Below the pieces are notes generated by a model, which saw only the letters and a program-made list of their open reading frames with translations, was not told the origin of the DNA and made no database searches. Below, in pieces: positions 7,847-17,059 of a DNA stretch of 17,160 nt (positions are counted from its first letter, which is position 1; every line of letters starts with the position of its first letter). This DNA comes from an uncultured Kineosporia sp. GTDB lineage: Bacteria; Actinomycetota; Actinomycetes; Actinomycetales; Kineosporiaceae. The DNA lies in contig CALMAR010000196.1 of assembly GCA_937859855.1 (NCBI GenBank), positions 4,248 through 21,407 of the forward strand, written 5' to 3'. A program made the translations under genes and the position numbers.

Positions 7847-7869
7847 CCTAGTTCGGATCATTTGAGTGA

Positions 7870-7901
7870 TCTGGCCGGCCCGCGGTGTGAGCCGGACCAG
7901 A
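7870..7901 (+). terminator. Possible hairpin after the gentisate operon
   Basis: TCTGGCCGG at 7870-7878 and CCGGACCAGA at 7892-7901 form an imperfect GC-rich hairpin with one bulge and a loop of about 13 nt, 24 nt after the hydroxylase stop. A smaller repeat, GATCA-N6-TGATC, precedes it at 7856-7871. There is no T tract, so intrinsic termination is uncertain. Confidence 0.35.
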
Positions 7902-7995
7902 CCGAGGCCGGCCGCTCTTCAGGTCACGTTCGCATCGTCCGAAGCAGAAGGATCGCCTGTGGCGTCTGCTGCGCGAGGACAAGGATGCGAGGAAA

Positions 7996-9141
7996 GTGGA
8001 TCGCTGGCCGGTCACGAGACTGCTGAGCGCCGTCAGTGTGTGGGCACTGGCGCCGGTGGTTCTGCTGATCGCGGCCTCGTTCGCCGAGCCCGCCAGCGCC
8101 GCCCGGTCAGGGCCGGTACTCCTGGCAGCGGCCCTCCTGGGCCTGATCTCCGCTGCGGCCATATTCGTCCTCGGGCAGACGCTGGGGACGCGATTGGGAG
8201 CGCTTTCGGCCGCTCTGGCCGAGCTGGGGCCCAGTGATTCGAGTGATTCCCGACCGGCCTACGGTGGCCAGGGTTCGGCGGTTGCGGTCCTGGCCCAGAA
8301 CGTGAACCGGGTGGGGGGCGTGCGCGATGAGGCGCTGGGTTCCTTGCTCGGCATCCATAGCAAGATCGTGGAGTTGGCTACCCATCTGAGTGATGCCACC
8401 GGAAAGGTGAGGAACTCGGCCAAGGGCACCTCGGAGATGTTCGGTGCGATCGAACACACGGCTCAGGTCGTGTCGGACAAGATCCTCACAATCGCGGACG
8501 GCTCGCAGCAGCTCGACACGTCGATCGGCGAGATCTTCAGAAACGCCTCCGAGGCCGCCCACGTCGCCGCCAGCGCGGTTGCATCGGCAGAATCCACCAC
8601 GGCGACCATGAACAAGCTCGGTGACTCGTCGCGCGAGATTGGGGACGTCGTGCGGCTGATCACGTCCATCGCCGAGCAGACCAACTTGCTGGCCCTGAAT
8701 GCGGCGATCGAGGCCGCCAGGGCCGGGGACGCCGGCAAGGGCTTCGCGGTGGTGGCTGGCGAAGTCAAACAGCTGGCGCAGAAGACCGCTCAGGCGACCA
8801 AGGGTGTTTCACTCAGGGTGGAGACGATCCGCGAGGACGCCGACCGGGCGGCTCTGCTGATCGCCCAGGTAGCCGACGTGATCAATCAGATGAGCGAGTA
8901 CCAGACGGCGATCGCCAGTGCGGTCGAGCAACAGCGCACAACCAGTAACACGATCAACGGGGGAGCCAACGAGGCGGCTGAGGGCGCCGGCGAGATCGCG
9001 CAGAAGATCGCGATGCGGGCGTCCAGGGCTGAGACGGCCGCGGCGACCATGGGCCAGGCCATGCACGATGTCAGCAGCTTGGTGGAGGTCAGCCAGGAGC
9101 TGGACCAAGTGATCAACCGGTTCTTCCGGTCGCCCCGCTGA
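7996..9141 (+). CDS. Methyl-accepting chemotaxis protein without extracellular sensor domain
   Basis: A 381-residue chemoreceptor that would pass signals to CheA/CheW. Two hydrophobic segments lie at about 11-29 and 40-60, with only about ten residues between them, so there is no periplasmic ligand domain. The cytoplasmic coiled coil follows, with the conserved hairpin tip at about 227-262 (EQTNLLALNAAIEAARAG, GKGFAVVAGEVKQLA). No clear HAMP domain and no C-terminal methyltransferase-docking pentapeptide are seen. The GTG at 7996 is the first possible start in frame; its GAGG is only about 3 nt away, so the start is uncertain. The upstream frame stays open with a basic stretch but offers no start codon. 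Location after the 3-hydroxybenzoate operon hints at taxis linked to that metabolism, but the gene may simply be a neighbour. Confidence 0.88.
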   Translation: MDRWPVTRLLSAVSVWALAPVVLLIAASFAEPASAARSGPVLLAAALLGLISAAAIFVLGQTLGTRLGALSAALAELGPSDSSDSRPAYGGQGSAVAVLAQNVNRVGGVRDEALGSLLGIHSKIVELATHLSDATGKVRNSAKGTSEMFGAIEHTAQVVSDKILTIADGSQQLDTSIGEIFRNASEAAHVAASAVASAESTTATMNKLGDSSREIGDVVRLITSIAEQTNLLALNAAIEAARAGDAGKGFAVVAGEVKQLAQKTAQATKGVSLRVETIREDADRAALLIAQVADVINQMSEYQTAIASAVEQQRTTSNTINGGANEAAEGAGEIAQKIAMRASRAETAAATMGQAMHDVSSLVEVSQELDQVINRFFRSPR

Positions 9142-9148
9142 GCACGAG

Positions 9149-9168
9149 GTCAGATGGCCGGCTCTGAC
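9149..9168 (+). terminator. Hairpin after the chemoreceptor gene
   Basis: GTCAGA (9149-9154) and TCTGAC (9163-9168) are perfect inverted arms around an 8-nt GC-rich loop, starting 7 nt after the stop codon. The lack of a T run makes it a weak intrinsic terminator, but the position fits. Confidence 0.45.
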
Positions 9169-9337
9169 TCCGATGCGAAGAGCGACCATTGTGCGAGGCC
9201 GCGCTACACTGCTGTTCAAAACTGCTGGTCAGATGCGGTTTCTGGAGAGAAGTGAAGGTTGTACCGTGGGGCGATGTGGTTCACGGGAGGGAAGCTCCCG
9301 TCTGCCGCGCTGATGCCTCACTTCGAGGAGGTTGCGC

Positions 9338-9388
9338 ATGGATGGACGGCGAGCCCGGCTCGGCCATCTGATGGAGCCCCCGCGGTGA
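9338..9388 (+). CDS. 16-codon upstream ORF overlapping the ppsR start
   Basis: ATG 9338 is preceded by a near-ideal Shine-Dalgarno sequence, GAGGAGG at 9325-9331, with a 6-nt spacer. It encodes MDGRRARLGHLMEPPR and stops at TGA 9386-9388, which shares its last base with the ATG at 9388 of ppsR (TGATG). This is the classical layout for termination-reinitiation. The ribosome site is stronger than any at the ppsR start itself. It could be a leader peptide that tunes ppsR translation, or a fortuitous short frame; no similar peptide is known to me. Confidence 0.45.
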   Translation: MDGRRARLGHLMEPPR

Positions 9389-10296
9389 TGAGTTCGCCGG
9401 CCGGAGACGGAACCTCATCCGTGGCCAACTCCTCTCCCAACACCGAACTCGATCGTACGGCCGGTTCCCCGGACAATCCGCAGCAGCAAGCCGTCCCCAT
9501 CTTCTTCCTCTCCGACTCAACCGGCATCAGTGCCGAAACGATGGGCAACGCTCTGCTCCTTCAATTCCCGGATCTGCATTTCGACCGTCGCCTTATTCCA
9601 TTCATCACCACCGTAGAAGAGGCGCGCCAGGTGGTCGTCGTTCTCGACGAAGCCATGAATGGGCCCGTCACGCCCTTGGCCTTCTCCACCACCGTCGTTG
9701 CCGAGATCCGGCAGGAACTGCACCGAAGCCGTTGTCCTCTGATCGACTTCTTCGATCTTCATATGAGCCGCGTCGAAGCCGTGCTTGGCACGAAAGGACT
9801 GCGGGTGGCCGCCCAGCTGCACGGCGTTGGCGACGTGAAGCGATACAACGCCCGGATGGCCGCCGTCGAGTATGCGATCGAACACGACGATGGTCAGAGC
9901 CTGCGTGCCCTGGACAAGGCAGACGTGATCCTCCTGGGTCCTTCCCGCTGCGGCAAGACTCCAACCACGATGTATCTCGCCTTGCAGCACGGCGTTTTTG
10001 TGGCGAACTATCCGCTGGTCCCAGAGGATCTGGATTCCACCGCGCTACCGCGACCTATCCAGCTGCTGCGTGATCGTTGTGTGGGGATCACGACCACGCC
10101 TGCGCGACTGACCCAAGTTCGCAGTGAACGACGCCCCAACTCCACCTACGCCTCGCTGGAGCAATGCAGCTACGAGCTTCGCCAAGCTGAAGCTCTGTAC
10201 ACCACCCACGGGGTACGGATCATCAATTCCGCCGCCAAATCGGTGGAAGAAATGTCAACGCTCATCTTGCAGCTATTGAAAAAACGTTCCCGCTAA
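9388..10296 (+). CDS. ppsR: PEP synthase regulatory protein (bifunctional kinase/pyrophosphorylase)
   Basis: Switches PEP synthase off by ADP-dependent phosphorylation of a Thr near the catalytic His and on again by Pi-dependent dephosphorylation. The 302-residue product carries the DUF299 family signatures: FFLSDSTGISAETMGNALL at about 39-57, and the P-loop-like GPSRCGKTPT at 184-193. The C-terminal helix INSAAKSVEEMS is also typical. The first 35 residues are Ser/Pro-rich and outside the conserved domain. The frame stays open to TTG 9259, so the start could be earlier; GTG 9385 and ATG 9388 are favoured because GGAG lies at 9373-9376 and an upstream short ORF ends there. It precedes ppsA by 51 nt, as in many genomes. 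Confidence 0.9.
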   Translation: MSSPAGDGTSSVANSSPNTELDRTAGSPDNPQQQAVPIFFLSDSTGISAETMGNALLLQFPDLHFDRRLIPFITTVEEARQVVVVLDEAMNGPVTPLAFSTTVVAEIRQELHRSRCPLIDFFDLHMSRVEAVLGTKGLRVAAQLHGVGDVKRYNARMAAVEYAIEHDDGQSLRALDKADVILLGPSRCGKTPTTMYLALQHGVFVANYPLVPEDLDSTALPRPIQLLRDRCVGITTTPARLTQVRSERRPNSTYASLEQCSYELRQAEALYTTHGVRIINSAAKSVEEMSTLILQLLKKRSR

Positions 10297-10347
10297 CAAT
10301 TTCTTGCCCGCAGGCTTGCCGCACAGTCGAATCGAAGGAGCACTCCA

Positions 10348-12780
<2,433 letters not shown>

Positions 12781-12795
12781 GGGCTCGGACCCAGT

Positions 12796-12808
12796 ACCCG
12801 TCACGGGT
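12796..12808. terminator. Small hairpin between convergent ppsA and tetR-type genes
   Basis: ACCCG-TCA-CGGGT (12796-12808) forms a 5-bp stem in the 20-bp gap and overlaps the stop codon of the minus-strand regulator. The stem is short and no T tract follows on either strand, so function as a bidirectional terminator is only possible. Confidence 0.25.
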
Positions 12809-13547
12809 CAGCACCCGTCGGCCCGGTGAAACCATCCAGGACCAGAGCCAGTTCGGCTTCGAAGGCGGCCCCGGCGTCCAGGTCGGGGGTCTTGACCAAC
12901 ATCTCGATCATGGGTAGCCGGCCGGTGGCCAGCTGCCGGCTCAGATAGGGGCCCAGGGCCGCCTGCCACTGGATCGTGTCCAGGCCACTGGACTGGCCCG
13001 CGCGCGTCTCCCCGATCTCCCGGCGCAGAGCGCCTAGCAGGTAGGAATTGAGCACGCCCACCGCGACTCTCAGGGCCCGCGGATTCTCACGCCCAGGCGC
13101 GCGGGCCAGCGTCGCCGTGATCGCCTCGCCCACGCTCAGCGCGTGCGGTCCCAGATGTGGCCGGCCGCCCAGCAGGTCGATCGCCCAGGGATGGCGAAGG
13201 ATGGTGTCCCGGGTGGCGTGCGCCAGGACGCGAGCCTGGGATCGCCAGCTTCCGTCCGGAGCCGCAACGGCGTCACCGAGGCCGGCCTGATGGCCGATCT
13301 CCGCGTAGACGGCGTCGATCATCAGCTCCAGTAGATCGCCTTTGCCGGACACATGGCTGTACAACCGCATCGGCCGGACCCCGAGAGCGGCCGCGACATG
13401 GCGAATCGACACTGCCGTCAGTCCCCCGGCGTCGGCCATCCGGACCGCGGCGGCCACGAGCTGACCCCGGGCCAGCGGCTTGGAGGCCCGGCGCTCATCC
13501 GGCTCCGGACGCTCCCAGATCAGCCCGGGCGAATCGCCTGCTTCCAT
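12801..13547 (-). CDS. TetR-family transcriptional regulator
   Basis: A 248-residue TetR repressor. The helix-turn-helix lies at about 46-66 (LTAVSIRHVAAALGVRPMRLYSHV), followed by the family extension SGKGDLLELMIDAVYAEI, which resembles the TetR class that pairs with a TetR-type C-terminal domain. The residues after about 80 form the variable ligand-binding helices. The frame is open further upstream, but ATG 13547 leaves the divergent gene intact. It has no Shine-Dalgarno sequence; TACACT lies 7 nt upstream, as for leaderless transcripts. A perfect palindrome sits 1 bp upstream of the ATG. It very likely represses itself and the divergent TetX-like monooxygenase; the inducing ligand is unknown. 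Confidence 0.88.
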   Translation of the reverse strand: MEAGDSPGLIWERPEPDERRASKPLARGQLVAAAVRMADAGGLTAVSIRHVAAALGVRPMRLYSHVSGKGDLLELMIDAVYAEIGHQAGLGDAVAAPDGSWRSQARVLAHATRDTILRHPWAIDLLGGRPHLGPHALSVGEAITATLARAPGRENPRALRVAVGVLNSYLLGALRREIGETRAGQSSGLDTIQWQAALGPYLSRQLATGRLPMIEMLVKTPDLDAGAAFEAELALVLDGFTGPTGADP

Positions 13548-13548
13548 G

Positions 13549-13563
13549 CGATACAGTGTATCG
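13549..13563. promoter_or_regulatory. Perfect 15-bp palindrome, TetR operator
   Basis: CGATACAGTGTATCG has 7-bp perfect arms around a central G, typical of a TetR-family operator in size and position. It sits between the divergent regulator (start 13547) and the flavoprotein (start 13579). It contains TACACT on the minus strand, 7 nt before the regulator ATG, and TACAGT on the plus strand, so binding would cover a possible -10 in both directions. Confidence 0.75.
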
Positions 13564-13578
13564 GCACGGAGGTGGTTC

Positions 13579-14679
13579 ATGCGTATCACCGTCATCGGGG
13601 CAGGCCCGGCTGGTCTCGCGCTCGCCCGCATCCTGCACCTTCACGGCGTACAGACCATCGTCTACGAGCGGGACGCCTCCCCCCAGGCCCGCTCCCAGGG
13701 CGGCACGCTCGACCTGCACCCCCAGACCGGCCAGTACGCCCTCGAGGCGGCTGGCCTGGCCGAGGAGTTCCACGCCCTGGCCCGCGTCGAGGGAGAAGAG
13801 CACAAGATCTTCAGCCCGGCCGGGCACTTGCTCGTGCACCATGTTCCTGGGGCCGGCGGCGGACGTCCGGAGATAGACCGCGCGGACCTGCGCGATCTGC
13901 TGGCCGGATCCCTGCCGCCCGGGACGATTCACTGGGACGCCCGAGTCGTCGCGGCGCAGGAGAGAGCCGGTGGCGGGTTCCGGCTGACCCTGGCCAACGG
14001 CACGCGGACCGAGTGCGACCTGCTGGTTGGCGCGGACGGCGGCGGTTCGCTGCTGCGTTCGCGGCTCACGAGCGCCGCGACGTCCTACCTCAGCTCGTAC
14101 ACCCAGATGAACATCCCGGACGTGGATCAGACCCACCCTGAACTGGCTCGCCTCGTTGGCCACGGCAGCCTCTGGGCGCTGGGCGACGACCAAAACCTCA
14201 CTGCCCAGCGCCAGAGCAGCGGCCAGGTGCGGGTCGCGGCGATGGTCCGCAGCGCCCGCCCGTGGCGCCCGGCCGGCCGCAGCGGCGTGCTCCAGCGCTA
14301 CGCGGACTGGTCCCCCACCCTCACCGCCCTCATCAAGGCCGCCGGGGAACCGGTGATCACCCGCGAGATCCGGGTCACTCCGCCGGGGATGAACTGGCCC
14401 TCACACCCCTCCCTCACTCTGATCGGTGACGCGGCCCACCTGATGCCCCCGGTCGGTGAGGGCGCCAATCAGGCGTTGCGCGACGCCGCCGATCTCGCCG
14501 CCGAGCTGATTTCGAGCCCGTCGGATACAGCAGGTGCTGTCGTCCGCTACGAGACGCAGATGCGGGCTAGGATCGGCCCGGTCGAGCGGGACAGCCTGCA
14601 GATGGAGAAGCTGATCCTGTCCCCGACCGCTTTGGACGACATGGTTCGCTTCTTCGGGCCGGGCGCCGATCATCGGTAA
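13579..14679 (+). CDS. TetX-like FAD-dependent monooxygenase
   Basis: A 366-residue group A flavoprotein monooxygenase that would hydroxylate a small organic substrate using NAD(P)H and O2. The FAD-binding motif GAGPAG lies at 7-12, the DG motif GADGGGSLLR at 151-160 and GDAAHLMPPVGEGANQAL at 283-300. The stretches GGTLDLHPQTGQYALEAAGL and PEIDRADLRDLL closely recall the TetX tetracycline-inactivating group, whose wider family includes many enzymes not acting on tetracyclines. ATG 13579 follows GGAGG by 6 nt. Divergence from a TetR regulator across a palindrome suggests induction by the substrate or a toxic compound. It ends 5 nt before the stop of the convergent gene. The true substrate cannot be read from sequence. 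Confidence 0.85.
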   Translation: MRITVIGAGPAGLALARILHLHGVQTIVYERDASPQARSQGGTLDLHPQTGQYALEAAGLAEEFHALARVEGEEHKIFSPAGHLLVHHVPGAGGGRPEIDRADLRDLLAGSLPPGTIHWDARVVAAQERAGGGFRLTLANGTRTECDLLVGADGGGSLLRSRLTSAATSYLSSYTQMNIPDVDQTHPELARLVGHGSLWALGDDQNLTAQRQSSGQVRVAAMVRSARPWRPAGRSGVLQRYADWSPTLTALIKAAGEPVITREIRVTPPGMNWPSHPSLTLIGDAAHLMPPVGEGANQALRDAADLAAELISSPSDTAGAVVRYETQMRARIGPVERDSLQMEKLILSPTALDDMVRFFGPGADHR

Positions 14680-14684
14680 GCAGG

Positions 14685-15686
14685 TCAGGCTGGCACGGCG
14701 CTGCGCAGGCTGCCGACGGTCACGTGCGGCCAGCTGATCTCGTCGAAGTTCAGCAGCACGGTCTGCACGTACTGCAGCCAGCGGAAGGGCTCGCCACCGG
14801 CCGGCGTGACCAGCGACTGCTGGAAGGTTGCGACCACCTGGACGGCGTCCGCGTTGATCTCGAGGAAGGCGGTGTTGGCCGTTCCCCCGCCCAGCGTGGG
14901 TACGGGCAGCGTCGTGACGGTGAGCGTGATGGTGTCGTGGAATGTGGCCCCGGTCGGTGGTGCCAGCAGCGCCGTGGTGGGGTTGTCGACCATGGCCTGC
15001 GTGAAGCCGGGAGGGTTGGCGCCCGGCGGCATGCGGAACTCGTTCCCGGCGGCCAGGACCATCTGCGGGAACTTCTTCTTCGCCTTGGCGAGCTTACGAG
15101 CGAAGTGTGGGTCGGAGTTGAGGACAGGCTCCTCCCCGATCTCGAAGGGGACGATGTTCGAGTCGGGCATGGCGGGCCATACATCGCCGGCGAACGTAGC
15201 AAGGCCCTGGGCCAGAACGACTGTGCCGTGCGGGATCGAGGCGAGCCGCGCGACCGTCGGCGGCTCCTCGGGTTTCGTGGTCGCCGGGACGGAGATCCAG
15301 ACCCCGGGCTCCACGTGCAGACCTCCGCCGGTGACAGCGTCCTCGATGTGGTTGGTGTACGTGATCCCGTGCATCGTGATGTCCGGCTGGTCGAAGCCGC
15401 GGTTCGGAATGGAGTCGAGGGGGTTGATGAAGGTGATCGTGTCGGTCGTCAGGTCGAGCTCCAGGAACTCGTCCTCCGCGCCCCCGAAGAACGGGCGCCA
15501 GATGGTGTTGAAACCGGACCCCGTCCATTCCCCGCTCATCCAGGCAAGGGGATCCGGTGCCGGCGCTGGGACGGCGAACACGTCTGCGTCTGCGTCTGCG
15601 TCTGGCTGGGGGCCTGATTCGGGGCCGGGAATCGGCGGCTTCGGGACGTACAGGAATGTGTCGCCGGTGGTGGTCGGTGTGGTCAT
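14685..15686 (-). CDS. Conserved protein resembling heme-binding (nitrobindin-like) beta-barrel proteins
   Basis: A 333-residue soluble protein with no signal peptide or membrane segment. The core starts at about residue 47 with LAWMSGEWTGSGFN, similar to the opening of lipocalin-like nitrobindin barrels, and ends with a conserved-looking block (QYVQTVLLNFDEISWPHVTV). I recall close relatives in Actinobacteria and fungi labelled heme-binding protein, but no function is established here and the axial His is not certain. The first 46 residues are Pro/Ala-rich and include an Asp-Ala repeat encoded by a hexanucleotide tandem repeat. ATG 15686 is preceded by AAGGAG 9 nt upstream. The open frame continues more than 900 nt upstream of this ATG through non-coding DNA; that extension is not credible. 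Confidence 0.7.
   Translation of the reverse strand: MTTPTTTGDTFLYVPKPPIPGPESGPQPDADADADVFAVPAPAPDPLAWMSGEWTGSGFNTIWRPFFGGAEDEFLELDLTTDTITFINPLDSIPNRGFDQPDITMHGITYTNHIEDAVTGGGLHVEPGVWISVPATTKPEEPPTVARLASIPHGTVVLAQGLATFAGDVWPAMPDSNIVPFEIGEEPVLNSDPHFARKLAKAKKKFPQMVLAAGNEFRMPPGANPPGFTQAMVDNPTTALLAPPTGATFHDTITLTVTTLPVPTLGGGTANTAFLEINADAVQVVATFQQSLVTPAGGEPFRWLQYVQTVLLNFDEISWPHVTVGSLRSAVPA
15581..15604. repeat. Hexanucleotide tandem repeat (CGTCTG) x4
   Basis: Four perfect copies of CGTCTG lie inside the N-terminal region of the minus-strand gene and encode alternating Asp and Ala at about residues 28-35. Because the unit is 6 bp, copy-number change would alter the linker length without a frameshift. 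Confidence 0.85.
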
Positions 15687-15808
15687 GAGGGTCAGCTCCT
15701 TCGTGCCGTGCCCATGGGCGGGCGCAACTCCGGCAAAAGTTAAGATCGCGCCCAAACCCTCCTGATACACCCGGTCTCGGGTGGGCTCAGGCGCATGTGC
15801 AGCCGAGG

Positions 15809-15824
15809 AGCTCAGTCCTGAGCT
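15809..15824. repeat. Inverted repeat AGCTCAG-TC-CTGAGCT
   Basis: Perfect 7-bp arms around TC lie over the stop codon of the minus-strand remnant at 15812. It could be an old terminator of that vanished gene; there is no T tract. Confidence 0.5.
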
Positions 15825-15925
15825 GACGTCACACAGGCCGCGAGCTTGGCCTTGTCCCTGCCAAGAGTCTTGACGTCGGAGCCGAGCTGGTTCGACGCGT
15901 CTGCCGCGGTCAACGCGTGGGACTG
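15812..15925 (-). pseudogene. C-terminal remnant of an unidentified small protein
   Basis: In one minus-strand frame this stretch reads LTAADASNQLGSDVKTLGRDK and continues through LAACVTSAQD to a TGA at 15814-15812. The helical, Ala/Lys/Asp composition and the single Cys look like a real protein end, for example of a small secreted protein, but I do not recognise a family. No start codon or upstream body exists: the frame runs into the MFS remnant. The two appear to be joined by a deletion near 15926. Confidence 0.35.
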
Positions 15926-16336
15926 AGGTGGTCAAGGCGCTGATGCGCGCGGGTCCGGCCCAGCGGGTGAGTGCAGCGAAGGCCGGCGCATACCGGGTCC
16001 CGGCCATCGCCACCCGGCCACCACCCAGCCGGCGAAGAACCAGGCAATGTCCTGTGCACTGGCGACCACCAGGACAGCGATGACGCCAACGACGGAGCCG
16101 GCTGTCATCACCGCCCGGGGCCCGGCCCGGTCGAGCAGGCGTCCGATCGGGATCCCGGCGCCGGCCTGAACGAGGAGGGCCAGAGGGAACGCTGTTGTGA
16201 TCAAGGATCGAGACCAGGCCGTCCCGGAAACGATGGCCGGCGAGCACCGGGAACGCGTAGTACAGGACTCCCCAGCTCGTGATCTCCGTCAGGCACGGAC
16301 AAGCGTCACGCGCCGAAGTGCTCCCACCCGAGTCAC
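15926..16336 (-). pseudogene. Truncated, frameshifted MFS transporter remnant
   Basis: Reading across three frames gives a continuous MFS N-terminal third. GTG 16336 has AGGGAGG 5 nt upstream and starts VTRVGALRRVTLVRA. After a frame change comes LTEITSWGVLYYAFPVLA (helix 1). After another comes IVSGTAWSRSLITTAFPLAL, then the MFS loop motif GIPIGRLLDRAGPRA and helices 2-3. After a third comes VAMAGTRYAPAFAALTRWAG. Similarity stops near 15926, leaving about 135 of roughly 400 residues. Frame changes fall near 16290, 16237 and 16023. The first and third would each be repaired by adding one C or G to a short run, so sequencing error could explain part, but the missing two-thirds makes it a true pseudogene. 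Confidence 0.8.
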
Positions 16337-16540
16337 CGGCGCCTCCCTGACTAGGCAAGCGCAGCATCGTGGCTGCGGGCCAACACTCGGGAATGTTGCC
16401 GGTGGCCTCCTGAGTTGATCGACAACTACAGCGCCTGACTATTGACCAAGACGCCGCTCGCCTGAGGCGCAGCTGAAGGCTGAGCCAACAAGACGGCGGC
16501 CGCCGATCGCAATCCCGCATCCATCCGAAGGGCAACATCC
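16337..16540. other. Non-coding stretch upstream of the redoxin gene
   Basis: The stretch between the MFS remnant start and the redoxin gene has no convincing coding frame, RNA gene or strong repeat. It must contain the redoxin promoter, but I see no clear pair of -35 and -10 hexamers. Together with the two remnants it makes the 15687-16540 interval free of intact genes. The part at 15687-15811 also shows nothing beyond the probable promoter and ribosome site of the heme-binding-like gene. Confidence 0.5.
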
Positions 16541-17044
16541 ATGACCGGACGCAACGGCCTCCTCGCTCCCGGTGAGGCCTTTCCGTCACTGAGCATGACG
16601 CTGACCGATGGCACGACGATGACTCTGCCCGACTCCTTCAACGGCGGGTTCGGCGTGGTGCTGTTCTATCGAGGAGCGTGGTGCCCGTACTGCAACGCCC
16701 AGCTGCGCGCGTTCCAGCGGGCCGGTGAGCAGCTCACCCAGGCAGGAGTGCGCGTCGCCGCCCTGTCGGTGGATGATGAGCCGACGACAGCAGAGCTGAT
16801 CGCCAAACATCACCTTGAATTCCCGGTCGGGCACAGTGCAGACGCACGCGCCATCGCGCAACGCACCGGTGCGTTCATCAACGAAGATCCGCTGCACCTG
16901 CAATCGACCGGATTCGTGCTCGACCCGGGCGGCAACGTCGTGGTGAGTGTGTACTCCAGCGGTGCCATCGGCCGGCTGGTACCTGAGGACGTCATCGGAC
17001 TGGTCCGCCATGTCAAACAACATCAGGGCGCTGGCGCCGCCTGA
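16541..17044 (+). CDS. Peroxiredoxin/thioredoxin-like AhpC/TSA-family protein
   Basis: A 167-residue cytoplasmic redoxin expected to reduce peroxides or disulfides. The active site is FYRGAWCPYCNAQL at 42-55 with Cys48 and Cys51, a CxxC pair in the peroxiredoxin-like group that carries WCPYC. The strand LSVDDEPTTAELIAKHHLEFP and the redoxin motif GFVLDPGGNVV are visible. It has no signal peptide. ATG 16541 follows GAAGGG by about 8 nt. A second redoxin-like gene starts 15 nt downstream, so the two probably form an operon. The electron donor is not shown by the sequence. Confidence 0.88.
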   Translation: MTGRNGLLAPGEAFPSLSMTLTDGTTMTLPDSFNGGFGVVLFYRGAWCPYCNAQLRAFQRAGEQLTQAGVRVAALSVDDEPTTAELIAKHHLEFPVGHSADARAIAQRTGAFINEDPLHLQSTGFVLDPGGNVVVSVYSSGAIGRLVPEDVIGLVRHVKQHQGAGAA

Positions 17045-17059
17045 ACCGGGAGACGAACC

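Noticed and set aside
9259..9387. TTG 9259 as the start of ppsR
   Set aside because: It would add 43 residues with no family similarity, and the stronger signals point to 9385/9388. Not excluded without protein data.
14029..14058. Possible broken DG motif (GADGGGSLLR) in the TetX-like protein
   Set aside because: The pattern DGxxSxxR is still satisfied, so it is a normal variant.
15687..16589. Upstream part of a 634-codon minus-strand frame in line with the heme-binding-like gene
   Set aside because: The open frame passes through intergenic DNA and two remnants in mixed frames, and ATG 15686 has its own ribosome site. The lack of stops reflects high GC content.
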